64,000 bases of DNA, taken from contig CAMAQD010000016.1 of the NCBI GenBank assembly GCA_945860385.1, forward strand, positions 27,617 through 91,616, given 5' to 3'. The translations under genes and the position numbers were made by a program. Below are positions 1 to 7,667 of this stretch, piece after piece (positions within the stretch are counted from its first letter, which is position 1; each line of letters begins with the position of its first letter). This stretch comes from Flavobacterium psychrophilum. Its GTDB lineage: Bacteria; Bacteroidota; Bacteroidia; Flavobacteriales; Flavobacteriaceae. Under the pieces are notes generated by a model. The model was not told the DNA's origin. It worked only from the letters and a program-made list of their open reading frames with translations, and made no database searches.

Positions 1-1
1 A

Positions 2-124
2 GCAAGTTTTGCAGATCTAACCGATGACTGGAATATTCTTGAAAAAACAGATACAAAAATTAAGTTAGTACACGTAAGTGGTGGAAATGGAGGTACGGAT
101 TATATAACTTTTGAAAAAAATTAA
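2..124 (+). CDS. C-terminal 40 residues of an unidentified protein (partial)
   Basis: An open frame enters from the left edge in frame 2 and stops at TAA 122-124. The visible tail contains a DDWNILEKTD stretch and ends in DYITFEKN. The alternation of hydrophobic and polar residues and the final FEKN resemble the last beta strands of small lipocalin-like lipoproteins of Flavobacteria, but that is only an impression. The gene is cut by the window and cannot be named. Confidence 0.6.
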   Translation, partial: ASFADLTDDWNILEKTDTKIKLVHVSGGNGGTDYITFEKN

Positions 125-170
125 TTAAAAATAAATACAAATTCGTTTAACACTTTTAAATATTACTTAT

Positions 171-887
171 ATGAAAAAATTTTCAATTTTTGTTTTAATT
201 GCCATTGCAATGAGTTCATGTTCAGACAATACTTCTACAAGTGGAAATGTCTCTATCAAAGCTACTGCAGTATCCTCTACAGGTAAGACTTCTTCAACCG
301 CACGAACTGCTGCGTCAACAGTAGTGATTACTGATTTTAAAGTCAACATCGGAAACATAAAATTGGAAACCGATATGGAAGATCATATGCACTCTACGGA
401 TCCGATACACGAAGACGTAAAATTAATGGGGCCTTTTTTATTGGATTTACTTGACCCAAACAAGCCTTTGAGTCAATTTATAACTTCTGTTGATGTTCCA
501 AATGCAAAATATGAAGAAATCAAATTTAATTTTACTAAAAGTCTTGTTGCTGGGGACTTAGAGGGTAAGACTTTTTTGATTAAAGGAACAATAAACGACA
601 AACCTTTTGTGATTTGGAGTGCCGAAAATATTGAACTTGAAATGGATTTTATAGACCCATCCAAAGATTTTGCAGTCAATGACAATAGTGTTGCTTTAAA
701 TATAAAAATACAATTGGATGCATTAATGGCAAAAATAAATTCATTGGCCAATCAAGGGGTATTATTGGATACTGATGGAGATGGAATTATCGAAATTACA
801 ACTGGAACTGATGATGGACATTCCTCTTTTGGTCATCAAATAAAAGAATTACTGGAAAATGAAACGCATTTAGACGACAAAGACTAA
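171..887 (+). CDS. Lipoprotein with DUF4382-like domain and a DxDxDG loop
   Basis: This is a 238-residue protein with a lipoprotein signal: charged MKK, a hydrophobic run and a lipobox ending in SSCS (Cys17), so it should be exported and lipidated. A low-complexity Ser/Thr/Ala linker follows (about 20-50). The body (50-190) looks like a beta-rich domain of the DUF4382 type, judged from the LDLLDPNKPL and YEEIKFNF segments. Near the C-terminus DTDGDG (200-205) matches the start of an EF-hand or dockerin-like calcium loop. The acidic, His-containing tail ends LDDKD. It stands alone, followed by a terminator. Function is unknown; a periplasmic or surface binding role is inference. Confidence 0.7.
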   Translation: MKKFSIFVLIAIAMSSCSDNTSTSGNVSIKATAVSSTGKTSSTARTAASTVVITDFKVNIGNIKLETDMEDHMHSTDPIHEDVKLMGPFLLDLLDPNKPLSQFITSVDVPNAKYEEIKFNFTKSLVAGDLEGKTFLIKGTINDKPFVIWSAENIELEMDFIDPSKDFAVNDNSVALNIKIQLDALMAKINSLANQGVLLDTDGDGIIEITTGTDDGHSSFGHQIKELLENETHLDDKD

Positions 888-908
888 TCTTCATATAATA
901 ACTTACTT

Positions 909-938
909 AAAAACCAGTCTTTTCGGCTGGTTTTTTTA
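909..938 (+). terminator. Rho-independent terminator after the lipoprotein gene
   Basis: AAACCAG (911-917) pairs with CTGGTTT (927-933) around a short loop, followed directly by a T run. It lies 22 bases after the stop codon of the lipoprotein gene and upstream of the ffh promoter. Confidence 0.85.
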
Positions 939-971
939 TTGAATATTATCTGAATTTTACAAGTATGTGAC

Positions 972-1002
972 TTTGAGACTTTACAACTTTAGCTTATATT
1001 TG
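972..1002 (+). promoter_or_regulatory. Bacteroidota-type promoter for ffh
   Basis: TTTG at 972-975 and TATATTTG at 995-1002 are separated by 19 bases, matching the -33 (TTTG) and -7 (TANNTTTG) consensus described for the primary sigma factor of Bacteroidota. The start codon of ffh lies 26 bases downstream. Confidence 0.8.
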
Positions 1003-1028
1003 CACCTCAATAAAAGATATTTACCATT

Positions 1029-2387
1029 ATGTTCGATAATTTAAGCGATAAATTAGACAAAGCCTTTCACATCCTTAAAGGTCACGGAAAAATAACCGAA
1101 GTTAACGTAGCCGAAACCCTTAAAGAAGTGCGTCGTGCATTATTAGATGCCGATGTCAATTTTAAAATTGCCAAAGATTTTACCACTAAAGTAAAAGAAA
1201 AAGCCATTGGGCAAAACGTATTAACTACGCTTCAACCGGGACAATTATTGGTAAAATTAGTCAAAGACGAACTTACCGAATTGATGGGCGGCGATGTTGC
1301 AGGAATCAATCTTTCTGGAAATCCAACTGTTATTTTAATGTCGGGTTTGCAAGGTTCCGGTAAAACTACTTTCTCAGGAAAATTGGCTAATTATTTGCAA
1401 ACCAAAAAAGGGAAAAAGCCACTTTTGGTAGCTTGTGATATTTATCGTCCTGCGGCAATTCAGCAATTGTATGTTGTCGGAGATTCGATGGCTGTTGAGG
1501 TATATTCAGAACCTGAAAATAAAAATCCTGTCGAAATTGCTCAAAACGCTATCAAGCATGCTAAAGCCAATGGGTTTAATGTGGTAATTGTCGATACCGC
1601 AGGTCGTTTGGCTGTCGATGAAGCGATGATGACCGAAATATCGAATGTTCATAAAGCCATTCAACCTCAAGAAACCTTGTTTGTTGTTGATGCAATGACT
1701 GGGCAAGATGCTGTAAATACAGCAAAAGCTTTTAACGATATTTTGAATTTTGATGGTGTAGTTTTAACCAAATTAGACGGTGATACTCGTGGTGGAGCTG
1801 CTATTTCGATTAAAACTGTAGTCAACAAACCAATCAAATTTGTTGGAACTGGCGAAAAAATGGATGCCATTGACGTGTTCTATCCAGAACGTATGGCGGA
1901 GAGAATCCTCGGAATGGGAGATGTGGTGTCTTTGGTAGAAAAAGCACAAGAACATTATGATGAGGAAGAAGCCAGAAAAATTCAAAAGAAAATCGCCAAA
2001 AACGAATTTGGTTTTGATGATTTCCTTTCCCAAATTCAGCAAGTGAAAAAAATGGGGAATATGAAAGACTTGGTTGGAATGATTCCAGGAGCTTCAAAAG
2101 CTATGAAAGATGTCGAAATCGAAGACGATGCTTTCAAACATATTGAAGCAATTATCCATTCGATGACACCAAAAGAAAGATCAAAACCTGCTTTAATCGA
2201 TGTCAAAAGAAAAGCTAGAATTGCTAAAGGTTCAGGAACGAAAGTCGAACAAGTAAATCAGTTGATGAAACAATTCGAGCAAATGAGCAAAATGATGAAA
2301 ATGATGCAAGGGCCAGGCGGAAAGAATATGATGAAGATGATGGGGAATATGAAAGGAATGCCGGGCGGAATGCCAGGGCAGCGTTAA
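1029..2387 (+). CDS. ffh: Signal recognition particle protein Ffh (SRP54)
   Basis: This 452-residue protein is the GTPase of the signal recognition particle, which binds signal sequences of nascent membrane proteins and, with 4.5S RNA and FtsY, delivers ribosomes to the translocon. It has the N domain (1-90), the GTPase P-loop GLQGSGKT (about 107-114), the DIYRPAA box, DTAGR and TKLDGD nucleotide-binding motifs, and a C-terminal M domain rich in methionine (from about 325, very dense after 420). Length matches the family (about 450). It has its own promoter, and folD follows after 42 bases without a clear terminator, so the two may be co-transcribed. Confidence 0.98.
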   Translation: MFDNLSDKLDKAFHILKGHGKITEVNVAETLKEVRRALLDADVNFKIAKDFTTKVKEKAIGQNVLTTLQPGQLLVKLVKDELTELMGGDVAGINLSGNPTVILMSGLQGSGKTTFSGKLANYLQTKKGKKPLLVACDIYRPAAIQQLYVVGDSMAVEVYSEPENKNPVEIAQNAIKHAKANGFNVVIVDTAGRLAVDEAMMTEISNVHKAIQPQETLFVVDAMTGQDAVNTAKAFNDILNFDGVVLTKLDGDTRGGAAISIKTVVNKPIKFVGTGEKMDAIDVFYPERMAERILGMGDVVSLVEKAQEHYDEEEARKIQKKIAKNEFGFDDFLSQIQQVKKMGNMKDLVGMIPGASKAMKDVEIEDDAFKHIEAIIHSMTPKERSKPALIDVKRKARIAKGSGTKVEQVNQLMKQFEQMSKMMKMMQGPGGKNMMKMMGNMKGMPGGMPGQR

Positions 2388-2429
2388 CCATTGAATAGGT
2401 AAATCACAAAACTTTTTAACTAGAAAAGG

Positions 2430-3314
2430 ATGCAAATACTAGACGGAAAAAAAACATCAGAAGACATTAAAAACGAAATCGCTGCCGAAGTTTTAAGAAT
2501 GAAAGCGGATGGACAAAAAGTGCCTCATCTAGCAGCAGTTATTGTGGGAACAAACGGAGCTAGTTTGACGTATGTAGGTAGCAAAGTGAAATCGTGTCAG
2601 CAAATTGGTTTTGAATCTACTTTAGTGGCTTTGCCTGAAAACATTTCGGAGGAAGAATTATTAGATAAAATCAAGGAACTTAACGAAGATGACGATTTAG
2701 ATGGGTACATAGTTCAATTGCCTTTGCCAAAACATATCGACGAGCAAAAAATCCTAATGGCGATAGATCCCGACAAAGATGTCGATGGTTTTCATCCTGC
2801 CAATTTTGGAAAAATGGCTTTGGAAATGGAAACATTTTTGCCAGCGACTCCTTATGGAATAATGGAATTATTAGAACGTTACAAAGTAGAAACCTCAGGC
2901 AAACATACTGTCGTTATTGGGCGCAGCCACATTGTGGGACGACCAATGAGTATTTTGATGAGCCGCAAAGGATATCCAGGCGATTCAACAGTTACCTTGA
3001 CGCACAGTAGAACCAAAAATATTGAAGAGTACACCAAAAATGCCGATATTATAATCACTGCTCTTGGTGTACCTAATTATTTGAAAGCGGATATGGTCAA
3101 AGATGGTGTTGTGGTAATTGACGTTGGTATTACTAGAGTAGAAGATGCTTCACACCCAAAAGGTTATGTTATCACTGGCGATGTCGATTTTGCAAGTGTA
3201 AGTCCAAAATCATCATTTATTACTCCGGTTCCGGGTGGAGTAGGGCCAATGACGATCGCAATGTTGTTAAAAAATACACTTTTAGCACGAAAGATCAGAA
3301 GTAGAAAACAATAA
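2430..3314 (+). CDS. folD: Methylenetetrahydrofolate dehydrogenase/cyclohydrolase FolD
   Basis: FolD is bifunctional: it oxidises 5,10-methylene-THF to methenyl-THF with NADP and hydrolyses that to 10-formyl-THF, supplying one-carbon units for purine and formyl-Met synthesis in the cytoplasm. Seen here are the YVGSK segment carrying the catalytic Lys (about 50-54), the QLPLPKHI loop, the Rossmann segment [13 protein letters not shown] and the C-terminal signature [10 protein letters not shown]. The length of 294 aa is normal. It lies 42 bases after ffh on the same strand and is closed by a strong hairpin terminator. Confidence 0.97.
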   Translation: MQILDGKKTSEDIKNEIAAEVLRMKADGQKVPHLAAVIVGTNGASLTYVGSKVKSCQQIGFESTLVALPENISEEELLDKIKELNEDDDLDGYIVQLPLPKHIDEQKILMAIDPDKDVDGFHPANFGKMALEMETFLPATPYGIMELLERYKVETSGKHTVVIGRSHIVGRPMSILMSRKGYPGDSTVTLTHSRTKNIEEYTKNADIIITALGVPNYLKADMVKDGVVVIDVGITRVEDASHPKGYVITGDVDFASVSPKSSFITPVPGGVGPMTIAMLLKNTLLARKIRSRKQ

Positions 3315-3331
3315 TATTTCAAGATTAAACC

Positions 3332-3372
3332 AATAAACAAGCCTATTCAACCGAATAGGCCTGTTTATTTTT
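3332..3372 (+). terminator. Terminator after folD
   Basis: A long stem of about 16 bp (ATAAACAAGCCTATTC against GAATAGGCCTGTTTAT with one mismatch) closes on AACC and is followed by a T-rich stretch, 18 bases after the folD stop. Confidence 0.85.
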
Positions 3373-3403
3373 ATCATATTTCAATAAATACTTCAAAAAA
3401 ATG

Positions 3404-3449
3404 TTTGCTGATTCAAATAATAAATTAACTTTGTATCACAAAGTACTTT
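3404..3449 (+). promoter_or_regulatory. Promoter with palindromic operator ACTTTG-N5-CAAAGT
   Basis: TTTG (3404-3407) and TAACTTTG (3426-3433) are 18 bases apart and form a Bacteroidota-type promoter. The -7 box is the left arm of a perfect inverted repeat, ACTTTG (3428-3433), five bases, CAAAGT (3439-3444), followed by ACTTT. A protein bound there would cover the -7 box and start site. The same arrangement recurs at 4390-4410 in front of the third gene of this module, so the winged-helix protein encoded at 4078 is the obvious candidate binder (inference). Confidence 0.7.
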
Positions 3450-3453
3450 AATT

Positions 3454-4068
3454 ATGGATCAAAAGCACCAAGAAGATTTGTCGCACATTCGTTCTATGAT
3501 GGAACGTTCTTCAAGATTTATATCCTTGAGCGGACTCTCAGGAGTATTTGCAGGATTGTCTGCCTTGATTGGCGGACTGTATGTTTACCAATTGTTTAAA
3601 ATTAATGGGCTCGATTATTTTGATGGGGAGCATAAATTATATTCGGTAGACTTAGTTTCTGAATTATTTTATATTGCCTTAATTATTTTATTTTTTGCGT
3701 TAACATTTGGAATCTTCTTTACGATTCGAAAAAGCCGAAAATACAATTTACCCATTTGGACCACAGCTACCAAGAAAATGCTTGTCAATTTAGCGATTCC
3801 TTTAGTGGTTGGAGGTGTATTTTCTTTGGCACTTTTATACCATCAAATTTATGTTTTAATTGCTCCGGCAACTTTATTGTTTTATGGCTTAGCGTTGATT
3901 AATGCTGAGAAATATACTTTTTCGGATATTAAATATTTAGGATTTTGCGAACTGGCTTTAGGTTGTGTTTCGCTATTCTTTTTAGGATACGGTTTGGTTT
4001 TTTGGATCGTAGGATTTGGTATTTTGCATATTTTGTACGGCTTAATAGTATTCAAAAAATATAAATAA
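3454..4068 (+). CDS. Multi-pass membrane protein of a regulator/DUF4173 module
   Basis: This 204-residue integral membrane protein has a short soluble N-terminus (HQEDLSHIRSMMERSSRFI, likely amphipathic) and about five hydrophobic segments: near 28-46, 71-93, 112-129, 133-148 and 165-195. No catalytic motif is visible. It is the first gene of a three-gene set with a winged-helix regulator (10 bases downstream) and a larger membrane protein. Its promoter carries the palindromic operator, so it is probably autoregulated by its neighbour. I do not recognise a characterised homologue; a role in envelope sensing is only inferred from context. Confidence 0.8.
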   Translation: MDQKHQEDLSHIRSMMERSSRFISLSGLSGVFAGLSALIGGLYVYQLFKINGLDYFDGEHKLYSVDLVSELFYIALIILFFALTFGIFFTIRKSRKYNLPIWTTATKKMLVNLAIPLVVGGVFSLALLYHQIYVLIAPATLLFYGLALINAEKYTFSDIKYLGFCELALGCVSLFFLGYGLVFWIVGFGILHILYGLIVFKKYK

Positions 4069-4077
4069 ATCCTCCGA

Positions 4078-4371
4078 ATGGGAATCATTGATAAATTAAA
4101 TAAAGATTTTGAAAGCCGTGTCCGATTAGGTATTATGTCTATTCTGATGGTCAATGATTGGGTAGATTTTACCGAAATGAAAACCCTTTTGAATATTACC
4201 GATGGTAACTTAGCGAGTCATTCATCGGCCTTAGAAAAAGCCACTTACATCGAAATTAAAAAAGAATTTGTGGGCAAAAAACCAAAAACATCCTATCGGG
4301 TTACTAATTTAGGTAGAGCTTCTTTTGTATCACATTTAAACAGCCTGGAAAAATTATTCAAAACTAAATAA
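4078..4371 (+). CDS. Winged-helix transcriptional regulator (HTH_34-like)
   Basis: This is a 97-residue single-domain DNA-binding protein. The segment from RVRLGIMSILMVNDWVDF through LNITDGNLASHSSALEKA reads as a winged helix, with TDGNLASHSSALEKATYIEI as recognition region and KKPKTSYRVTNLGRASF as the wing and following helix. This pattern is typical of PF13601-type regulators of the MarR/PadR sort. The ATG at 4078 follows the upstream gene by 9 bases. It is flanked by two membrane-protein genes, each preceded by the same ACTTTG-N5-CAAAGT palindrome, so I infer it represses both transcription units in response to an unknown signal. Confidence 0.85.
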   Translation: MGIIDKLNKDFESRVRLGIMSILMVNDWVDFTEMKTLLNITDGNLASHSSALEKATYIEIKKEFVGKKPKTSYRVTNLGRASFVSHLNSLEKLFKTK

Positions 4372-4389
4372 CCTTTTTTTTAACTTTTT

Positions 4390-4410
4390 ACTTTGAAAAA
4401 CAAAGTACTT
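4390..4410 (+). promoter_or_regulatory. Second copy of the ACTTTG-N5-CAAAGT operator
   Basis: ACTTTG (4390-4395), AAAAA, CAAAGT (4401-4406), then ACTT, is identical in both arms and in spacing to the copy at 3428-3444. It sits between the regulator gene and the next membrane-protein gene and overlaps a possible TTG start at 4393, which argues for the ATG at 4426 as the real start. The -7 match (TTACTTTG) is weaker here and no clear TTTG is seen upstream. Confidence 0.65.
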
Positions 4411-4425
4411 TTAAATCTTTTTATT

Positions 4426-5817
4426 ATGAAAAAATACCATTTAATTTTAGTTTGCAGTCTGATTTTTACACTGCTTTTTTACAACGAGTCAGTAGGAGTA
4501 AATCTGGCTATTTTCGGATTAGTGTTAACGGGAATGATTTGTTATTTCTTTCAGGATCGATTTACGAGTCGATCTCATTTGCTTCTGGTCATAACATCTA
4601 TATTGTCTTCTATTGCGTTTGCTTGGTATGGTGATTTTGTGTCTTTTTTGGCTTCAGCTCTATCTGTTATCTTTTTACAATTCAAAACACAGGAAACGAA
4701 TCTGAAAATAGTACAGGTTTTTCCAGTGGTATTCCTAAACGGAATCACGTCTTTAGGTCGAATGCTGATGTTTAGTCAATGGCTTCCCAAAAGAGAAATT
4801 AAGAATGATTTTGCTAAAAAGTTTATCGCTTATTTCTTAATTCCAACAGTTTTTGTCGGATTGTTTTTTATTGTCTATGCTTTTGGAAGCAACCATTTTT
4901 CGGCGCTATTCACAGATTATTATCTGGATGTAAATTTTTTACAACTCATTCTAATTGCGTTGTTGGGTTTCTATCTTTCATTTACTTTTTGGAATTATTG
5001 GATACCAGAATCTTTTTTGGATTATAATTCGATATTAGATAATGATTTTAAAGACGAAAAATTGATTAGAAATCAACGAACTTTTTCGTTCCTAGATATT
5101 GATTTTGAAAGAAGAAGCGGCGAGATTACTTTAGTTCTTCTTAATGTGTTGCTCTTGGTTTTTATCGTTACTTATAACTATGAGCAATTTTTTGAAGTTA
5201 TCGAAAAATCAAAATTGAGTGCTGCTACACACGAAAGAGTCAATTCGGTGATTTTCTCTATTGTTATGGCTGTTGGTGTGATTCTATTTTATTTTAAAGG
5301 AGGTTTTAATTTTGATGAAAAAGCCAAAAACTTGAAACGATTGTCTAAAATTTGGATTTTCTTAAATGGAATTCTAATTCTTAGCACCATTATCAAAAAT
5401 TCAGAATACGTTTCGTATTTTGGATTAACATACAAAAGATTAGGGGTTTATGCGTTTCTGATTTTAGCTATTATTGGTTTGGTTTTCACCTTTTTGAAAA
5501 TTACCAAGCAAAAAACAAACGGGTATCTGGTTAACCAAATGGTTTGGTATTTTTACGGAACGATTCTTTTGTGCAGTTATGCCAATTGGGGAAATTGGAT
5601 TACGAATTACAATATTTCGGTCAATAAAGGAGTGGAACCAATGTTTTTGAGCAGCCTTGATTTTAATGATGAAACTCGAAGAGATTATTTTAGATTAAAG
5701 AATTTAGACGGACAATATCCTGAAGTTACAAGGGAAGAAACAATATCTGAACGACAAAATGATAGTTTTTTGTCTAAGGCTTTATATTATGAGTTTATAA
5801 GTGCTAATAAAAGATAA
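4426..5817 (+). CDS. DUF4173/DUF4153-like polytopic membrane protein
   Basis: This is a 463-residue protein starting at ATG 4426 (an upstream TTG at 4393 falls inside the operator). It has about a dozen hydrophobic helices with short loops, including a central soluble stretch with FLDIDFERRSGEITLVLLNVLLL, which resembles the DUF4173 family of membrane proteins often paired with a winged-helix regulator. The C-terminal 70 residues are polar and end RDYFRLKNLDGQYPEVTREE, a feature common in that family. It is the last gene of the 3.4-5.8 kb module and is followed by a bidirectional terminator. Biochemical function is unknown. Confidence 0.75.
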   Translation: MKKYHLILVCSLIFTLLFYNESVGVNLAIFGLVLTGMICYFFQDRFTSRSHLLLVITSILSSIAFAWYGDFVSFLASALSVIFLQFKTQETNLKIVQVFPVVFLNGITSLGRMLMFSQWLPKREIKNDFAKKFIAYFLIPTVFVGLFFIVYAFGSNHFSALFTDYYLDVNFLQLILIALLGFYLSFTFWNYWIPESFLDYNSILDNDFKDEKLIRNQRTFSFLDIDFERRSGEITLVLLNVLLLVFIVTYNYEQFFEVIEKSKLSAATHERVNSVIFSIVMAVGVILFYFKGGFNFDEKAKNLKRLSKIWIFLNGILILSTIIKNSEYVSYFGLTYKRLGVYAFLILAIIGLVFTFLKITKQKTNGYLVNQMVWYFYGTILLCSYANWGNWITNYNISVNKGVEPMFLSSLDFNDETRRDYFRLKNLDGQYPEVTREETISERQNDSFLSKALYYEFISANKR

Positions 5818-5823
5818 ATAACC

Positions 5824-5856
5824 AAAAAACCCAAGGCGAAAGTCTTGGGTTTTGTT
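5824..5856. terminator. Bidirectional terminator between convergent genes
   Basis: AAAACCCAAG and CTTGGGTTTT flank a loop of about 8 bases. There are A and T runs on the two sides, so it can serve both the DUF4173-like gene (plus) and rluF (minus). Confidence 0.85.
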
Positions 5857-5862
5857 TTATAA

Positions 5863-6675
5863 CTAATAATCTCCTCTTTTCTTAAACCTCGGATCGTCTC
5901 TTTTGATGAATTCCGTTCTTCGTTTTACTTGCTCTTGTTTCGGTAAACTAGCTTCTTCAGTTTTGCTCGAAGGTTCGATTAAAGCATTGAGTTCTTTGAT
6001 TTCGGCATCAGTCAAATCACGATAGCGACCCACGGGAACATCAAGCGAAATATTGATGATTCGAATGCGTTTCAAAGCCGTAACTTCATAACCTAGATAT
6101 TCACACATTCTACGGATTTGACGGTTTAAACCTTGGGTTAAGACGATTTTAAAAATAGTGGAACTGATTTTTTCAACCTTGCATTTTCGGGTAACCGTAT
6201 CCAAAATAGGAATTCCATTGCTCATTTTTTCGATAAAACGATCGGTTATGAGTTTGTTGACCGTTACGGTATATTCTTTTTCGTGATTGTTTCTGGCGCG
6301 AAGAATTTTATTGACAATATCGCCGTCGTTGGTCATAAAAATCAAACCTTCACTGGCTTTGTCCAATCGTCCAATAGGAAAAATACGTGTTGGATAATTG
6401 ATGTAATCTACAATATTGTTTCTAACTTCTAAGTTAGTAGTACATTCAATTCCTACAGGTTTGTTGAAGGCCAAATAAATTGATTTTTCTCTTTTCTCAC
6501 GGATTAACTTTCCGTCAATACGCACTTCATCATCTGGCGAAACTTTGGTGCCCAATTCAGGAACAACTCCGTTGATGGTGACACGACCTTCTTCAATGAT
6601 TTTATCGGCTTCACGACGAGAGCAAAAGCCAGTTTCTCCTATGAATTTATTGAGACGTTTTAGATTTTCTTCCAT
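5863..6675 (-). CDS. rluF: 23S rRNA pseudouridine synthase RluF
   Basis: It isomerises a uridine in 23S rRNA (position 2604 in E. coli, family knowledge) to pseudouridine. The 270-residue protein starts with an S4 RNA-binding domain (RLNKFIGETGFCSRREADKI, about 6-25) followed by the RsuA-type catalytic core. The catalytic Asp is in GRLDKASEGL (about 102-111), and NRQIRRMCEYLGYEVT marks the family. Similarity to E. coli RluF extends through NNIVDYINYPTRIFPIGRLD and the NHEKEYTV block, which is why I name RluF rather than RluB or RluE. The basic C-terminal tail is low-complexity. It is a single gene with a -7 box almost touching the start codon. Confidence 0.93.
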   Translation of the reverse strand: MEENLKRLNKFIGETGFCSRREADKIIEEGRVTINGVVPELGTKVSPDDEVRIDGKLIREKREKSIYLAFNKPVGIECTTNLEVRNNIVDYINYPTRIFPIGRLDKASEGLIFMTNDGDIVNKILRARNNHEKEYTVTVNKLITDRFIEKMSNGIPILDTVTRKCKVEKISSTIFKIVLTQGLNRQIRRMCEYLGYEVTALKRIRIINISLDVPVGRYRDLTDAEIKELNALIEPSSKTEEASLPKQEQVKRRTEFIKRDDPRFKKRGDY

Positions 6676-6679
6676 AGTG

Positions 6680-6687
6680 CAAAAGTA
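6680..6687 (-). promoter_or_regulatory. Possible -7 box of rluF, very close to the ATG
   Basis: On the minus strand TACTTTTG (6687-6680) fits TANNTTTG, but only four bases separate it from the ATG at 6675. If used, the transcript would be leaderless or start inside the first codons. No convincing TTTG was found 19 bases upstream. Confidence 0.4.
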
Positions 6688-6719
6688 ATCAATTATTTTG
6701 TTTGTGATTTTATATAAAG

Positions 6720-7568
6720 TTATTCCGTTTCGAACAAAAAGGCATACACTTTTCTATACAAATCATCATCGTGGAGTTTGTGACCCAAACCTTTTGTTGC
6801 TATAAACTGAACATCTTTCCAGGACTCAGCTATTTTCTCCCCTTCGTCAAATAATACAACATTGTCTTCAATATCGTGAGCCAATAGGCCTTTCACGTCG
6901 ATTTTTGAGACAAATTCTTTGGAGGCAAATTGGTCTAAATTCAGATTTAAAACCTTTGTATATTTGTTTTTTAATGATTTTGTAACTGTATTATTTAAAC
7001 TTAGCAAAGAGGTGAAGTTTTTTAGAATAATCATAAAATCACTTGGAGCCCCCAAAATGACCATTTTTTGTATATCCGGATTTTGATACTTATATTGATA
7101 ATACAAACTTGTTTTTCCACCCATAGAATGACCAATAATATAATTTGGTTTATATTTTTTAGCGGCAATGTCAATAAATTCAGCATATTTTGGAATAGTA
7201 AATTCTTTGCCGCTAGACAATCCTTGTGCCGGTCCATCGATAGCAATTATGGTACTCCCCGATTTTTTCAAATACGGCAACAATTTTTTCCATCTTGAAG
7301 AATTGCTTTCCCAACCGTGAATTAGAAAAATAATAGTGTCATTTCCTTTCCAGATATAGGTTTGAATAACATCTTCCTTATACTGAATGGTATCTGATTG
7401 AGCGTCTTTCAGTGTTTTCGGAAGGGTATCAAAAGTGAATTTTCCTTTTCTGGGTTCACTAAAATAGCCGTGAGCCATTTGAGTCGCTTTTTTGGGAACT
7501 ATAAAACTTAACAGATTGATATAAGACCCAATCGATTTGGTCAACAAAAAATAAAATGTTTTTTTCAT
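6720..7568 (-). CDS. Alpha/beta hydrolase family protein
   Basis: This 282-residue protein has an N-terminal hydrophobic or amphipathic segment (about 1-25) that may anchor it to the membrane. The alpha/beta hydrolase core shows HGWESNSSRW (oxyanion-hole HG motif, about 96-105), the nucleophile elbow GHSMGG (Ser in GxSxG, about 148-153), and a late His in GLGHKLHDD that fits the catalytic triad. Substrate cannot be read from the sequence; lipase or esterase activity is the family expectation. It lies 44 bases downstream of the rluF start on the same strand, so it may be transcribed ahead of rluF. Confidence 0.88.
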   Translation of the reverse strand: MKKTFYFLLTKSIGSYINLLSFIVPKKATQMAHGYFSEPRKGKFTFDTLPKTLKDAQSDTIQYKEDVIQTYIWKGNDTIIFLIHGWESNSSRWKKLLPYLKKSGSTIIAIDGPAQGLSSGKEFTIPKYAEFIDIAAKKYKPNYIIGHSMGGKTSLYYQYKYQNPDIQKMVILGAPSDFMIILKNFTSLLSLNNTVTKSLKNKYTKVLNLNLDQFASKEFVSKIDVKGLLAHDIEDNVVLFDEGEKIAESWKDVQFIATKGLGHKLHDDDLYRKVYAFLFETE

Positions 7569-7601
7569 AAAATCGAATTTTTACGATGAAGACATAAAAA
7601 A

Positions 7602-7660
7602 AGTCCGCATAGCGGACTAAATGTAGTATAAAAAAAGTCCCGATTGATCTCGGGACTTAA
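7602..7660 (-). terminator. Two tandem minus-strand terminators
   Basis: Two hairpins lie in series: AGTCCGC/GCGGACT (7602-7618) and AAGTCCCGA/TCGGGACTT (7635-7659). On the minus strand each is followed by a T run (7596-7601 and 7629-7634 are A runs on the plus strand). They close the operon ending at 7668. Confidence 0.8.
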
Positions 7661-7667
7661 ATATTAT

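Noticed and set aside
4393..4425. Longer start (TTG 4393) for the DUF4173-like protein
   Set aside because: It lies inside the ACTTTG-N5-CAAAGT operator, and the ATG at 4426 opens a normal membrane-protein N-terminus.
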